A DNA stretch of 64,000 bases. Source: Hanleya hanleyi. Taxonomy: Eukaryota; Mollusca; Polyplacophora; Lepidopleurida; Hanleyidae. Where the stretch lies: contig JAVTVY010019554.1 in assembly GCA_036873755.1 (NCBI GenBank), positions 18,202 through 82,201 on the forward strand. The letters run 5' to 3'. Positions within the stretch are counted from its first letter, which is position 1. Every line of letters starts with the position of its first letter. A program made the position numbers and the translations under genes. The notes beneath the pieces are model-generated. The model was not told the DNA's origin, made no database searches, and saw only the letters and a list, made by a program, of their open reading frames with translations. This document shows, piece after piece, positions 45,685-56,747 of this stretch.

Positions 45685-45846
45685 TAACCTTATCTACTTC
45701 CGGTTAAGTACTTTGACCGCAATTCTGCAATCGCACCTGGTCGGGGATTTACAGAGCATGTTTTGGAGATGTTTGATGGGAACGGCCGAACAGTTTCCAG
45801 CAAGGAGGTTCTCGCTTCCTATATCACACACTATCAAATTGTCTAG
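45685..45846 (+). pseudogene. Possible decayed EF-hand exon
   Basis: After an acceptor-like CTTCCGGTTAAG (45711), the frame reads YFDRNSAIAPGRGFTEHVL and then EMFDGNGRTVSSKEVLASYI before TAG at 45844. This looks like two successive EF-hands (hydrophobic F/L/M spacing, DRNS and DGNG loop starts, SSKE loop end). Both loops seem to have lost one or two codons around the invariant Gly, so calcium binding is unlikely. It could be a dead paralogue or exon of an EF-hand gene, or a coincidence. Confidence 0.35.
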
Positions 45847-46204
45847 CTGCTGTGGGGCCTTCTTCTTTACTTCGTGAGAACGAGGCTTTGGCGCCAAACC
45901 ACTCACCAGATGTAGTTGTTGGGGGAAGTGCGGAACGGGCAATATTTGCCGAACCTTTTATTCTATATCCACTTACCTTTCATAAAACACATTGTTTATG
46001 AATGACTGTCCATTTTTAGCTTTGCAAGACATCTAAACTCAGACGAGGGGGTGAAACTGTCCACATCGCCGAACGGACAGTTCAGCATGTAAAGATTTTC
46101 AAACCGGGGACATCGCATTCAGTACAGCTTGTCAGGTAGCTTCTTCAGGTTCAACAAAGGTGCCCTACATGTAGTCACTAACTCATGTCCCATTCAGAGA
46201 ATAA

Positions 46205-46385
46205 GTTCCCAGATCAGGAAATTAACTTGTTTGTTCCCTGATTTGGAAACTTGCAAAGATTTCCTGTTTAGAAAAAAATTGTTGGCTTTTCTGATTTGGA
46301 AACAGTCTCCTGGTTCCCTGTTTAGGAAACAGGCCGTAAGCTCTCCATTTAGGAAACAGATCCAGGTTTCCTGGCCAGGGAACTC
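46205..46385 (+). repeat. Degenerate short repeat
   Basis: TTCCCTGATTTGGAAAC, TTCCTGTTTAGAAAA, TTCTGATTTGGAAAC, TCCCTGTTTAGGAAAC and TCCATTTAGGAAACAG recur every 28-32 bp, an old tandem repeat of imperfect dyads. Confidence 0.55.
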
Positions 46386-46969
46386 ATTATGTAAACCCCA
46401 AGAATTTGACTTATAAATTATGGCTGAGGTTCTCTCCTCGTCAATGAGAAAGTTTGGTAACAATCCACTACCTGTAGATACACACCATTTTTTTTCTCAC
46501 TTTTTTATTGACACATCAGCACAGTCAGTAGACTGGTAGTATAGTCATTCGATTTAAACTCTACAACAAGGTGACGAACATGGCAGATGAGTAAAAGCAG
46601 AAACAAGCAGCCAGAGGATGTTAGTTCCCCCGCCGAAATGGCAGTAATGGTTTCAGGAGCCGTGTTGGTGTTCGGGTTATAAAGATACAAGGGCTGCTGG
46701 TCATACATAATCAGAGGGGGGACAAATAAACTCAGACAGGATCTTCTTTGTTCTTTCATTAGTATGCAACCAAGTCATTCAACTTTACATGTCAGCCCGA
46801 CGGGGTTAAAATGCATGCCTTCAATGATAAATTGAATAATTGAGCTTTAAGCAACGAAAGCCCGCGAAGAAAATTTGTTTTGCGCAATATTGACATTTTA
46901 CAAATGTGTAGCTCAATTTCGAATTGCGAAAACTAAAAACGAAAAAAAAAAAAAAAAACGCGCGTAACA

Positions 46970-47752
46970 TCCTTTTCGAGATAAGAGGGTATGGCTTCTC
47001 GTCAGAGTGCGTAGCTTCGTGTATTTTTAGAGTTATTTTCCATGGAGTGATATACGGGCAAATTGAGCACTGGTATGGCTTTTCATAATCCAGATGTCCC
47101 ACAGATTAGTTTCATATAAACTAGAATGAAAGTAACTCCGAAAAGTGAAGTCATTCTATATTTCGGTATATATACTCTTGTAATCTTGCTACCTGTATAT
47201 TCCTGACGATGGTATAACCTTTACCGAAATATAGAATATCACAATGACTTCACTTTTCGGAGTTACTTTCATTTTAGTTTATATGGCTTTTCAACATGGT
47301 GCATCATTTGGTGACTTTTAAAGCTTTTTTTCAGAAAATGCTAAAGCACAACGCAAGCATTTGAGTGATTTTCAACCGGTCTGGGGTGGTTGACGCTTTG
47401 CGCTGCCTTTAATAGCAGTGCTAAACGGTTGAATTGAGCATTGGTCCAGATTTTCTTCAGTACATTTTCTTTGCTGTATGTTTAAGTTCCCTTTATCATC
47501 ATTGCTGTTGAGGGAAGGGGAACATCTGTGTGGTTTCTCGTCCACAGCCTGTGTCCTTCTACTTTCGCTTGTGCATTCTGGATCCATTCTAGTTGAAGAA
47601 CTATACTTTTCTGATTTCAAGATAGCAGGTTTCACATCGGTATTGGAGTACAAGCACACGGGAACAGGGCTGCTGAACACGGGGTCAGTGAGAGTTTTAT
47701 CTTCAACACTACGATGGGTCTGGTCAGTGACTGGAAATCCATGAAAGTCATC
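46970..47752 (-). pseudogene. Decayed C2H2 zinc-finger exon split by a foldback element
   Basis: The minus-strand exon begins after CATTCCAG (47753) in phase 0 with DDFHGFPVTDQTHRSVEDKT, paralogous to the start of the intact finger exon at 55127 (YSDTEQTR...). Finger-like segments follow with lost ligands (HRCSPSLN..., DQCSIQPFSTAIKG). A stop occurs at 47372, then KCLRCALAFSEKKL and SHQMMHHVEKP remain in shifted frames. The foldback at 47113-47285 interrupts between two fingers. The next finger (YQCSICPYITPWKITLKIHE) resumes at about 47090 and dissolves at an A/T homopolymer near 46956. The originally multi-finger protein is now non-functional. Confidence 0.7.
47113..47285. mobile_element. 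Foldback element inserted in the zinc-finger pseudogene
   Basis: The arms of 55-65 bp are nearly identical. The left arm is CATATAAACTAGAATGAAAG then TAACTCCGAAAAGTGAAG. The right is its reverse complement with an 8-base insertion before TATTTCGGTA. The spacer is about 50 bp. It is non-coding. Confidence 0.85.
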
Positions 47753-47907
47753 CTGGAATGATCACAAAAAAGGAGTAATAACTTATTTATCACGTGACAA
47801 TATCTGAACACGAATGAGGAACTCGAATCGGAAGATACTTATCAAGTAAGGGTGTGACAGAGCTTTTGTATCATATACATGTAGGTGTATTGTTGTAATT
47901 TGTGAAG

Positions 47908-48036
47908 CAAGGCATACGCTTGAATCAAGTTGTTTAACCTACCATGTCAACAAGGCATACGCTTGAATCAAGTTGTTTAACCTACGATGTCAACAAGGCA
48001 TACGCTTGAATCAGTTGTTTAACCTACGATGTCAAC
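47908..48036 (+). repeat. 43-bp tandem repeat, three copies
   Basis: CAAGGCATACGCTTGAATCA and TTGTTTAACCTAC recur at an exact 43-bp spacing (GGCATAC at 47911, 47954, 47997). The last copy is slightly shortened. It lies within the predicted intron of the zinc-finger pseudogene. Confidence 0.9.
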
Positions 48037-48144
48037 AAATAACTGTTGTTTCGCGCTCGCTGTTCATCATCATTGTCGAGCTGATAAATCGTATCCCACT
48101 CTACAGCATACAATATTTGTATGATATGCGCGCATTAGACTTAC

Positions 48145-48237
48145 ATGTTCAACTGGCTCTTCTTTAATCCGGTCCACCGGAAGCTTTTCTTTTATGGAGT
48201 CCATATCATATTGGTTTACTGCTTGTCTTTTGATCAT
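48145..48237 (-). CDS. Probable first coding exon of the zinc-finger (pseudo)gene
   Basis: An ATG at 48235-48237 opens 31 codons on the minus strand, ending at the donor GAACAT|GTAAGTC in phase 0, which matches the phase-0 acceptor at 47752. The peptide contains DSIKEKLPVDRIKEEPVEH. The IKEEP pattern resembles a SUMOylation consensus common in N-termini of zinc-finger regulators. It was not found as an ORF because it is short. The downstream exon is dead, so this exon is a relic unless alternative exons exist. Confidence 0.5.
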
Positions 48238-51200
48238 GTTCTTTGTACATGCTCGACCACTGGGATATTATTCCCTCTCGACTCGATTCGATCTTCGATT
48301 TGAAGCGGCACGTATTGTGGCTGACTAACTGGGCCAAAAGAGAGCTACTCCAATTGTCTCCTAATGACACTTCTCGAGTATTGATCTCCGTTTGATTCCG
48401 ATCAAAACCAATTTCCCAGAAATACATAGAAAAAGAAAACCAATCCTAAATGGCAAGTGATGCAACTATAATGTTAAAGAATTTGCCACGAATCCCGGTA
48501 CGCTGTCCGCAGTTGAACTTACCGCGTGGCATTCTCCACGCCCGTTGAGTTTTCATCATAGTCCACGCCCGCTCATCTATCTATTATTGGTTGTCTGCAG
48601 ACATCCGAATTCCCCGTGTACCGGGATTCGTCAGTATACGGCTGTAACATTTGAGTTGCGTCACTTGTCATTGAGATGGAGATCGAGTAGAGGGGGAGGG
48701 GTTATGTAGATCGACAACAACATCGACGAAGACACCCACTGCTACCCAAGTTACTGTGATATCGTGGCCCATGTTGAAACTTCTTTCATTCACTGTATCA
48801 CGCCGAGACTCCGAAGAGTGCATATCAGCTATAGGTCTCCCGTTGCCATTTAGACCGGCCCGAGATGAAAGGCCGGGGGAAACACTGGCAGAATCAAAGG
48901 AATGTCCAATTCATTCAAATATATATTTTATCGCCTGATAAGAGAGAAACACGGACAGGACAATGGGATCCGACACACATTCTATTAGACGTACTGTACC
49001 AGACGTTCGGCGGATCACTGTCTGAAGATGAGAACTGTAAATATCACACCAACAATGCGCGAGGTCAAATAACTTCGACGGTATAGGCCAAGCAATCGCG
49101 AATGCCTTGCCCGGGGTGGGGGGGAGGGGGTGGTCTTCGTATGCGTCGAAGAATGAACCTGCGAAACGGATGTTTCGGAGTGGATGTTGTACGGCTTCGT
49201 TTCATGCTTCGTCTGGTATGCATGCAGTGTTGCCAGTTTGGATTTCATTCCATTGCAACCAAAACTGACTAGGGTTTGTTACGAGGAACACGTGAAAAGC
49301 GCAGGCGTACTCGACAGACCATGAAGGGAAATCGTTCATTAATAAATGTACGTGAGGTACCGAGGGCTACGTGGTTTATAAATGCCGAATCATTTTTGTA
49401 TTATTATTTTTTACAACAGTTGTGGCTAACACGTATGTCCGTTATAGCAGCAAATACAAATCAGCCCTGCTGTCTTTTCTTGTTGCATCCGAATGAATGA
49501 ATGTTTATGTTCTAATTCGTTGCACTCAAACGAACACAAATTATTTATCATTTCAACAAACGCTCTCATTCTTCTCAGCTTTTTATTCACCATAGAGTAG
49601 CCGGAGCCGTGAAGCCCGACCTCGCGCAGTACATATCGGTATACCATGAATGATGGGAAATACGAATGAGATCCGAATTTTTAAAAAACCTTATGGAGTA
49701 ACCTTCATCGACACCGGACGCCGCCCAGGAAAAAACAGAGATAAAATAGCGTGTAAAAGCTCTGAAAACCTGTGTCCGTAGCAGTGCGCCAAGCATCTCC
49801 AGTCAAGGTGACGGAACTCCACCCCTCCGTGCATACAATCTACATGCATAATGCAAGTTTTGGCATAAATCAGCCGGGACAATTTGAACCACCACGATGA
49901 TGTTATCCAGGCCAGCGTCTGCAAAAGACGGAGAAACAAAGCTTTTAACAATAGGCATGCGCAGGTATGCATCGAGCGGAGTTATAATCATGTACGCTAT
50001 AGCGAGCATCATTCAATAGATGGTTTTCATTGTTCTCGTGAAAATAGAACCTTTTTATAGAAAGTCACTTCAGCGACACAAGGAGATAAATATGTACATA
50101 TGACATACGTTGGTAGATATAATAATCTTTGTTTTGTTAAGTTTTTTTTTTTTTTTTTTTTCAATGATATTCTTAATCATTGAATATTGCACTATTTACT
50201 ATATTTACAAACTGTTTTACTGACCAACACATTTTTAATATATAATTGCTCAAATTTACTCGTAATAAAGTGAATAAATGGTATACCACTACGCGCGGTC
50301 AGAGCTGGCTGGGCTTCGATGAAACCTCCATTCAGACAACCCTCTTTTATATGTCATCTCTTCGCCGCCTAACTTCATTTGCTTATTGCACATTAGCATG
50401 ACATACCCAGTCATATTAGCCTATTCTTATTCCAAGTCGCCAACACGCGCATTAGCATATCAATTCGAGCTCTGTACCAATAATAAATATATTTATTCTC
50501 GTTCTCTGATACAGAACATTGAGAAATGAGAAACAATCAATACAATGAAGCAATGTTGAGAAACATGGGAGGAACCCATCCGGAGATATATAATATTGCT
50601 GAATATAGTCACACATATATGTGAGATTAAATCATAAAATAATACTTAAATAAAGAGATAAAATAAATCGAAAAATTACTGACATGGCAAACCCAGAATG
50701 TACTTCATAGATTAGGCAGCTCATCTTACAACTCATTTTATAATGCTGCCTGACATGCAAAAAAAGATAGCGAATGGGAAAAATATGTTTGTAGAAAAGG
50801 ATCTACCGGAAAATGTAAAATAAACATAAACAAATATGTCCGCTTTGGTTATGTCACAGTGACATATACTAAAAATGCATATTTAGTCTATCATGTGGTT
50901 AGACTTTCAGATTGTTTTGTTATTATCTCTGTAACAAATACATAATGGATTAGGAAATAATTTCGAAGAGTGAAATAAAATTATCTTCTTGAAAATACTG
51001 GTACACATGCGGCTAGGCGGCGCGCGTCATACTAGGCAATGTTTTGTCGTGCTTGGTCAATGTTTGAGTCAAATTGATCCCTGGTCAAACGTCCACAATG
51101 CTGATGAATATGCTGAGTAGGGGTCGACTTCTTCTCTACGGAATCAAAATAGATTCGCCAGCAAATATCAACTTGCACTAAGACCCTCAGGGTGTAGTGA

Positions 51201-53959
51201 TACATAAAACAAAGCTACTCGATATAACGATATCGCATTAATTGTACTGGTGCACTAAAGACTAGAATATATATATTCACACATGTTTGGTAAAAAAGGT
51301 TTAAAGAAAGCTCGTGTGAAACACGGGAGAAGAGCATTTCCCCGAATACATGTTTGACACATAATTGGGTTCTCACAGGTCTTTATATCTCCTCAATTTG
51401 GGCACACCCTCTGTTAGGTGTAGAAATTTCTTTTTAGGATGAGACAGATGGGGGCATATACTCCTGGGGGTAGCAATCGGGAATCATCCCTATTAGTACT
51501 ACCGCTGAGAAGCGATTTTTTGTCAATGGGCGAAACCCAGTGTGAGCCAACACCAACTTTATTTTGTGTTTCACCTGCCTGCAGATATAAAAAAAATGAA
51601 TATCAGAACAAAAATAAAGTGTGTACATAAAAATTTCAACCCTTTTTTTTATTCCTGGTTGCATGAATTGGGCGGTAGTATTCTATATGAAACAATGCCG
51701 GCGAACAAAAATGTCGCACAACAAAAATAAACACCTTTCACGATAATTTTCCACTGGATGTCAGCGAATTATTGTTGTTGTAAAATGCTGCTAATAGAAC
51801 TTAGGCAATAACGACCATCAACATAAATCCGGAACGTTCATTGGTGTGCTCCATCACTGTGTCATGGTATCGATATTGCGACAGTGATATGGTATGTCAG
51901 AGCTTGGAAATGGTGGATGTTTCATCAGCTCAGCCGATACGGCATGGTTTTAAGTTACCGTCGGAGCATGAGGCTGTTGGAACATAAGCAAACTTTGGTA
52001 GATTGGCCTGAAAGACCACAGCCACAACGATGATGATGAGTTCATGTTATATCATAATATACAGTATATAACCTTGGAAAAATAGGTTGTCAACTGGGAT
52101 AGGCTTCTAGTCAGTCACCAATTGATAGACGGACAGACAGATGACATGGACAATTCAGTTTCATTTGAGGCATCGTGACAGATTATCTTTAAAGTCCAAA
52201 TATTTTGTCAAAATGCACCAGACCACACCATTTTACTTGACATAAAAAATTCCCAGATAGGACGTGCCATGTAGCAGGCATGTAGAAGTTCCACTTCAAA
52301 AATCTTTCTACTTTTTTCAGTCTAAAAATAAGTATGTTCCATTTCATATCTCGAGTTCAAATAAATTCTAGAGACCTCCACATATAAAAAAGGGCATTAT
52401 CCGAGTGATAATTTGTGATTTTACTCGTTGACAAAATGCATCTCCAGGCATGTGGAAACACAGGGCTTCACAACCACTGGGGATTGAAGAAATGCAATTG
52501 AAATAGCCATACCAATGAACAGGATCAAATTATTATATCAGTATTGGAGAGAGAAGTAGCACTGCTTCTGGAATAAAGTCCTCACTTTGCTGATACAAGC
52601 AGTCTACAAGTCCCTGTAAATAAAGTGCATTATGCAATAAGTCCACCACTTCAGTTTTTACCATCTGAATGGTTAACATACAGGCATATAATATGCAGGC
52701 CTGCGAGGTAAAGGGCAATATCAGTGTTACATTCCTTGCAATTCTCTATACGGTATCATATCATACTGATGGCAGCATATATTCTTTGATTGCATTTTAG
52801 TTAAGTGTGTAAGCAGGAGCTGATGTGACCTAGATTTAGATATAGTTAACTGTCAATAGCACAATTGCTACATATATGTCAGAGCTATCAGCACCAACGT
52901 CATTTCAATCCATGCTTAAACCATAATGTTAATCAAATTATGAATTGTGAAAAAGAATGGATAATGAAATATAAATGAAGCATTATGTTGATGTGCCGCA
53001 AAATCTGTATGGGAGGTAGCCCTAAAACTACAATCTAAAAAAAAAATTAAATAAATAAAATTTAGATCTTTTGAAATACTTGCTGTGGCTAACAAAATCA
53101 CATTAATAAACTTCATGAAGAGCCAATAAATTGGCTGCATAAGTTTACTGCCTATGGTGCTACCCAATGATGAACAAATATCACGAAACTACATGATAGA
53201 GCAAAATTCCAGGCCTGGACTGGGCAATGTAGATACTGGACTTAAGTCATGAGAATTTCACGTTTAAAAAAAAGGTCATTTGGCATACAAGGGATTCGAA
53301 TTATAACACTGGGAATGTTATATTCATGTTAAGCAAACTAGAACTACTTTCCGCTGATTCAATATAGTAAATTTACATTTTCGTAAAAAAAAATATTATT
53401 CTGAGATGCAAAAACGCACCTCCATGATTTCGCTAACACCACTAAAATCTTGTGAGTCCCTTGCCTATCTTGCAAGATCATTATACCGAAATTTCATGAA
53501 AATCAAGCAAGTTGTTTAGAAGATATCATGTTACACAGGTTTACCAGCATTCATGTCCATAGCGCCACTAAGTGATGACCAAATACCACGAAAAAAAGTC
53601 AGGTGACATCTGAGGCCACAGGAAGATGGTACATAAGAGTTCAATGGAAAAAAGTCGTTCAAACGAGATCGTGAGAGAAAGGTTTCCCTATGCTCTGACA
53701 AAAGCGTCAACTAGTGGTGAACAAAGGCACACAAAGTCTGACCCGAAAATATTTAACGGTTTCAGAAATATTCACGTTCAAAGTCGCGGCGGTGGTGGAT
53801 CCGGCGGAGCCGTTTCTCATGAAAACATAAGAGCATCCACTTTGTGGAAATGCTCTATTAATGAGTAACTAAAGAACAGTATAACAAGTTACCTGGTCAT
53901 TTATGGAACCTATTTCTATGCAATTAATACAGCGAAGGGTGTTTACGGAATCAGTTACC
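48238..53959. other. Long non-coding stretch
   Basis: No supported exon, element or array was found. GC-rich and G-run patches lie at 49110-49130, a T-run at 50141-50161, and A/T-rich DNA throughout. Open frames up to 93 codons on both strands look random. Confidence 0.4.
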
Positions 53960-54383
53960 TTTCCTCAGGTATGACCATTCACAACAAGCAAAACGGAAAT
54001 ATATATACGACGATCTTCTGTATGGCTTTTCATCATACATTCTCTCTTATTTTTATGACCAGTGTGAACTATCTCATCTGTTTTTTCAAAGATACTGGAC
54101 TCGCATTTATCAAATTTCATAACGAGCATCCGGTTGGACATTCACCACTGTGAGATATCCATGTTCGGTCCGATGACCTTTCATTACACAGATATCCTGA
54201 CACACTGACCATCAATATGTATTTTCATCAGTGAAACTTTTCGCTACACACCGGTGCGAATGGAATCACCAGCTATATGACTTTTGAGTATTGATCGCTA
54301 TCCTTATGACGGCATGAGTTCTCTCGTGTCATTTTAGATCTTTTCTTGGAAAAGCTATACGGGCATATTGAACCCATGTTTGG
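53960..54383 (-). pseudogene. Decayed downstream zinc fingers
   Basis: Past the stop of the finger exon, the minus strand still reads finger-like pieces (SICPYSFSKKRSK, then a DEKPYR-type linker near 54030) with missing Cys/His and stops. They suggest the array was once longer. Confidence 0.4.
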
Positions 54384-55127
54384 CTAAACACCAGAATGAG
54401 TTCTCTGATGTCTCTTCAGATTATTTTGATGTGCACAACTATACGAACATAATGAACATTTGTATGGCTTTTCGCCGGTATGTGTTCTCTCATGGTGAAT
54501 GAGAAGGTCTTTCCGGGCACAGCTATATGGACACGATAGACATTTGTATGGCTTTTCGCCGGTATGTGTTCTTTCATGGTAAATGAGAAGGTCTTTCCGG
54601 GCACTGCTATATGGACACGATAGACATTTGTATGGGTTTTCACCAGTATGAGTTCTCCGATGTCTCGCCAGATGATTGGTCTGTGTACAACTATACGCAC
54701 ACAATGAGCATTTGTATGGCTTTTCACCAGTATGAGTTCTCTGACGTTTGTGTAGATTGCTTTTAACAGAGCAGCTGTACGTGCATATAGAACATATGAA
54801 TGGCTTTTCACCAGTATGAGTTCTCTGATGTCTATGCATATTACTTTTCTTGGTACAACTATACGGACAAATTGGGCAATTGTATGGATTTTCGCCGGTA
54901 TGTGGTCTCTCATGGTCTAGCTTATCACTGATCTGGTCTGCGTTTTGGGTTTCTAGGACATGTGTCAAGTAGGTGGTGTTTGGGCTGGAACATTCAGTGT
55001 TCAGCTGAGTATAATTTCTGCATACATTATTGACCCGATACAGGTTCACAGGAAAAGGTTTTTCCACCAGAGTTGTATCACCCTCAAGTCTGGTCTGTTC
55101 GGTATCACTGTATGTGCCCGGATACTC
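54384..55127 (-). CDS. C2H2 zinc-finger protein, six-finger terminal exon
   Basis: The exon starts after GATCTTCCAG in phase 0. The upstream ATG at 55184 lies in the intron. It encodes 247 residues: an 80-residue non-finger region (EYPGTYSDTEQTRLEGDTTL...), then six contiguous fingers (residues about 82-246) of CxxC-x12-HxxxH with near-canonical HTGEKP or HTGENP linkers, a DNA-binding architecture. Finger 2 (CSICTYSCSVKSNLHKRQRTH, first zinc His replaced by Arg) should bind zinc poorly. Fingers 4 and 5 are almost identical, so they were recently duplicated as an 84-bp unit. The stop falls in the linker after finger 6, where decayed finger sequence continues. The start exon, expected upstream by analogy with 48237-48145, was not found. 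It is probably a nuclear regulator. Confidence 0.8.
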   Translation of the reverse strand, partial: EYPGTYSDTEQTRLEGDTTLVEKPFPVNLYRVNNVCRNYTQLNTECSSPNTTYLTHVLETQNADQISDKLDHERPHTGENPYNCPICPYSCTKKSNMHRHQRTHTGEKPFICSICTYSCSVKSNLHKRQRTHTGEKPYKCSLCAYSCTQTNHLARHRRTHTGENPYKCLSCPYSSARKDLLIYHERTHTGEKPYKCLSCPYSCARKDLLIHHERTHTGEKPYKCSLCSYSCAHQNNLKRHQRTHSGV

Positions 55128-55284
55128 CTGGAAGATCAAAACAATCAGTCTAGTTATCATGATTGGACTATCTGACAAGGTCAACGTAGTGTTTTAAGAA
55201 TCAGTAATATATCACTGTAAGCTATTATCCATGGGAAGAAATGGCTATTTTACATGAGTGGTTGGGTGAGTACGATTTAACGTC

Positions 55285-55395
55285 TTTTTCGATTATGTTT
55301 CTCTCATATCAAGACGGTGCCTGCATGTGCCAGGCCACGAGAGTGCTCACAGTTCCTTTTATCCTGGACACTTATCAGCCCAGCCATTAAAGTGT
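55285..55395 (-). repeat. Uninterrupted short copy of the VNTR composite repeat
   Basis: On the minus strand: CTTTAATGGCTGGGCTG, then AGGAACTGTGAGCACTCTCG, GGCACATGCAGGCACC, and a tail with GACGTTAAATCG. The head, single VNTR unit and tail are in the same order as at 27.7-29.7 kb. Confidence 0.6.
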
Positions 55396-55582
55396 CCGGT
55401 CACCTATCCAAGTTTGACCTTGGCTATTTTATATACATTTTTCTGGAGCTACTTATGTTACTAGGCGGGGTGGTTGTTGAACGGATTCAGGGTTCATACT
55501 CCATGTAAGAACCACGAGACAATACACCCATACAGGGATATTTGTAAACATCGAGGGCGCTGCGTTGCGCCGAGCTCAATAG

Positions 55583-55819
55583 GGAAAAGGGCACCGGAAA
55601 GAACACGAGAGAATTCAACCTGGCGAGAAGCCATACAAGTGTTATGTCTGTCAATATAGTTCGGCTGTGAAAGGAAACCTGAGGCTCTATGAATTTATCC
55701 ATACTGGTGAGAAACCGTCCAAGTGTTCTCTCTGTCAGTACAGTGCTGCTGTGAAAACCAGACTGAAGAGGCATGAAAGGACGCATATGGATGAGAAACC
55801 ATGCAGGGGGTCATACTGA
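55583..55819 (+). pseudogene. Two-finger C2H2 fragment on the plus strand
   Basis: The frame between TAG (55580) and TGA (55817) reads KEHERIQPGEKPYKCYVCQY, then a finger ending RLYEFIH, where Tyr replaces the first zinc His. A complete finger follows (CSLCQYSAAVKTRLKRHERTH), then MDEKPCRGS. Decayed finger-like sequence continues to about 55950. The nearest relative is the family at 54-55 kb, but in opposite orientation. Only minus-strand shadows are open over long lengths here. No acceptor or start supports an active exon. Confidence 0.7.
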
Positions 55820-56747
55820 AAATATGTCACTTTTGGAAAAAAAACGGTTTCTAAATTGACATGAAAGAGCAGATACTGGCGAAAAACCATCAATAATTTC
55901 ATTGTGTTCTTCCATAGCACGGCGAGAGATGAAACCCAAACAAGCATGCGAGAATTCCTGCTTGATGAAAATCATATAAAAACTCAGTACGTATAGGACT
56001 ACCATGAAAGAAACTCCAATGCAAAATGATTAACTGTTACTGCATGGCGAGAACCTGTATCATTGCACCATACATGCATGTATGTTCGCATAGCACTGCC
56101 CGGCGTTCGCCTTGTTATTTCAGTTGTTTGGAAGTAAGTCATTAGAGAGAATCCTGTGGTTCAGTTTCTGATCTGTGAATACTGTTGTACCATGTGTGTG
56201 AGGGGTGGGGACCCTGGTTGTCCCAGGTGTCGTGCCACATATGACAGTGACAGTAAGTCCCGTTAATGTGAACACTCACTTTACAGATATGTGCCTGTAA
56301 GTCGCGATAACATAAAGTTGATTTCTTCAGTGCCAAAGCTCTCCCGTGGCGAGTGTTGTGGCTATCTTATGACTACGGTTGTGAGTCCTGTGTAAACTGA
56401 GCAGTCAGAACATGGTTCAGATCTGGCTCCTCGTCACACTGGTTTGAAGAAGAAGAAGAAGAAGGTGTCCTACCGAGAGTATGAACACTAAGATTCCTGA
56501 GAGATCTGACAAAACAAGACTAATGTTTTGTACGATGGTGAGGTTGTTATTGCGGAATGGCTAACTGAAGAATAAATATCATATATCGGACATATATGAT
56601 ACAATACAGGACAGATATTGTATAATACAGGACAAATATTGTATAATACAGAACATATTGTATAATACAGGATATATATAAACCAGCTACATGTAATTTC
56701 TTACAATTTTGAATCGACCAACAATTCACATCAATAAATATGCGAAG
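55820..56747. other. Non-coding with short local repeats
   Basis: Finger remnants fade by about 55950. A GAA run lies at 56445-56464. A roughly 25-bp repeat (ATATTGTATAATACAGGA) occurs three to four times at 56585-56680. Confidence 0.45.

Noticed and set aside
45266..45877. 203-codon plus-strand open frame
   Set aside because: No motifs, composition like random AT/GC-mixed DNA, no splice or start support, and it overlaps the better EF-hand-like frame.
49015..50012. Several 70-93 codon minus-strand frames
   Set aside because: Overlapping in different frames, no recognisable domain and no splice signals. Treated as chance frames.
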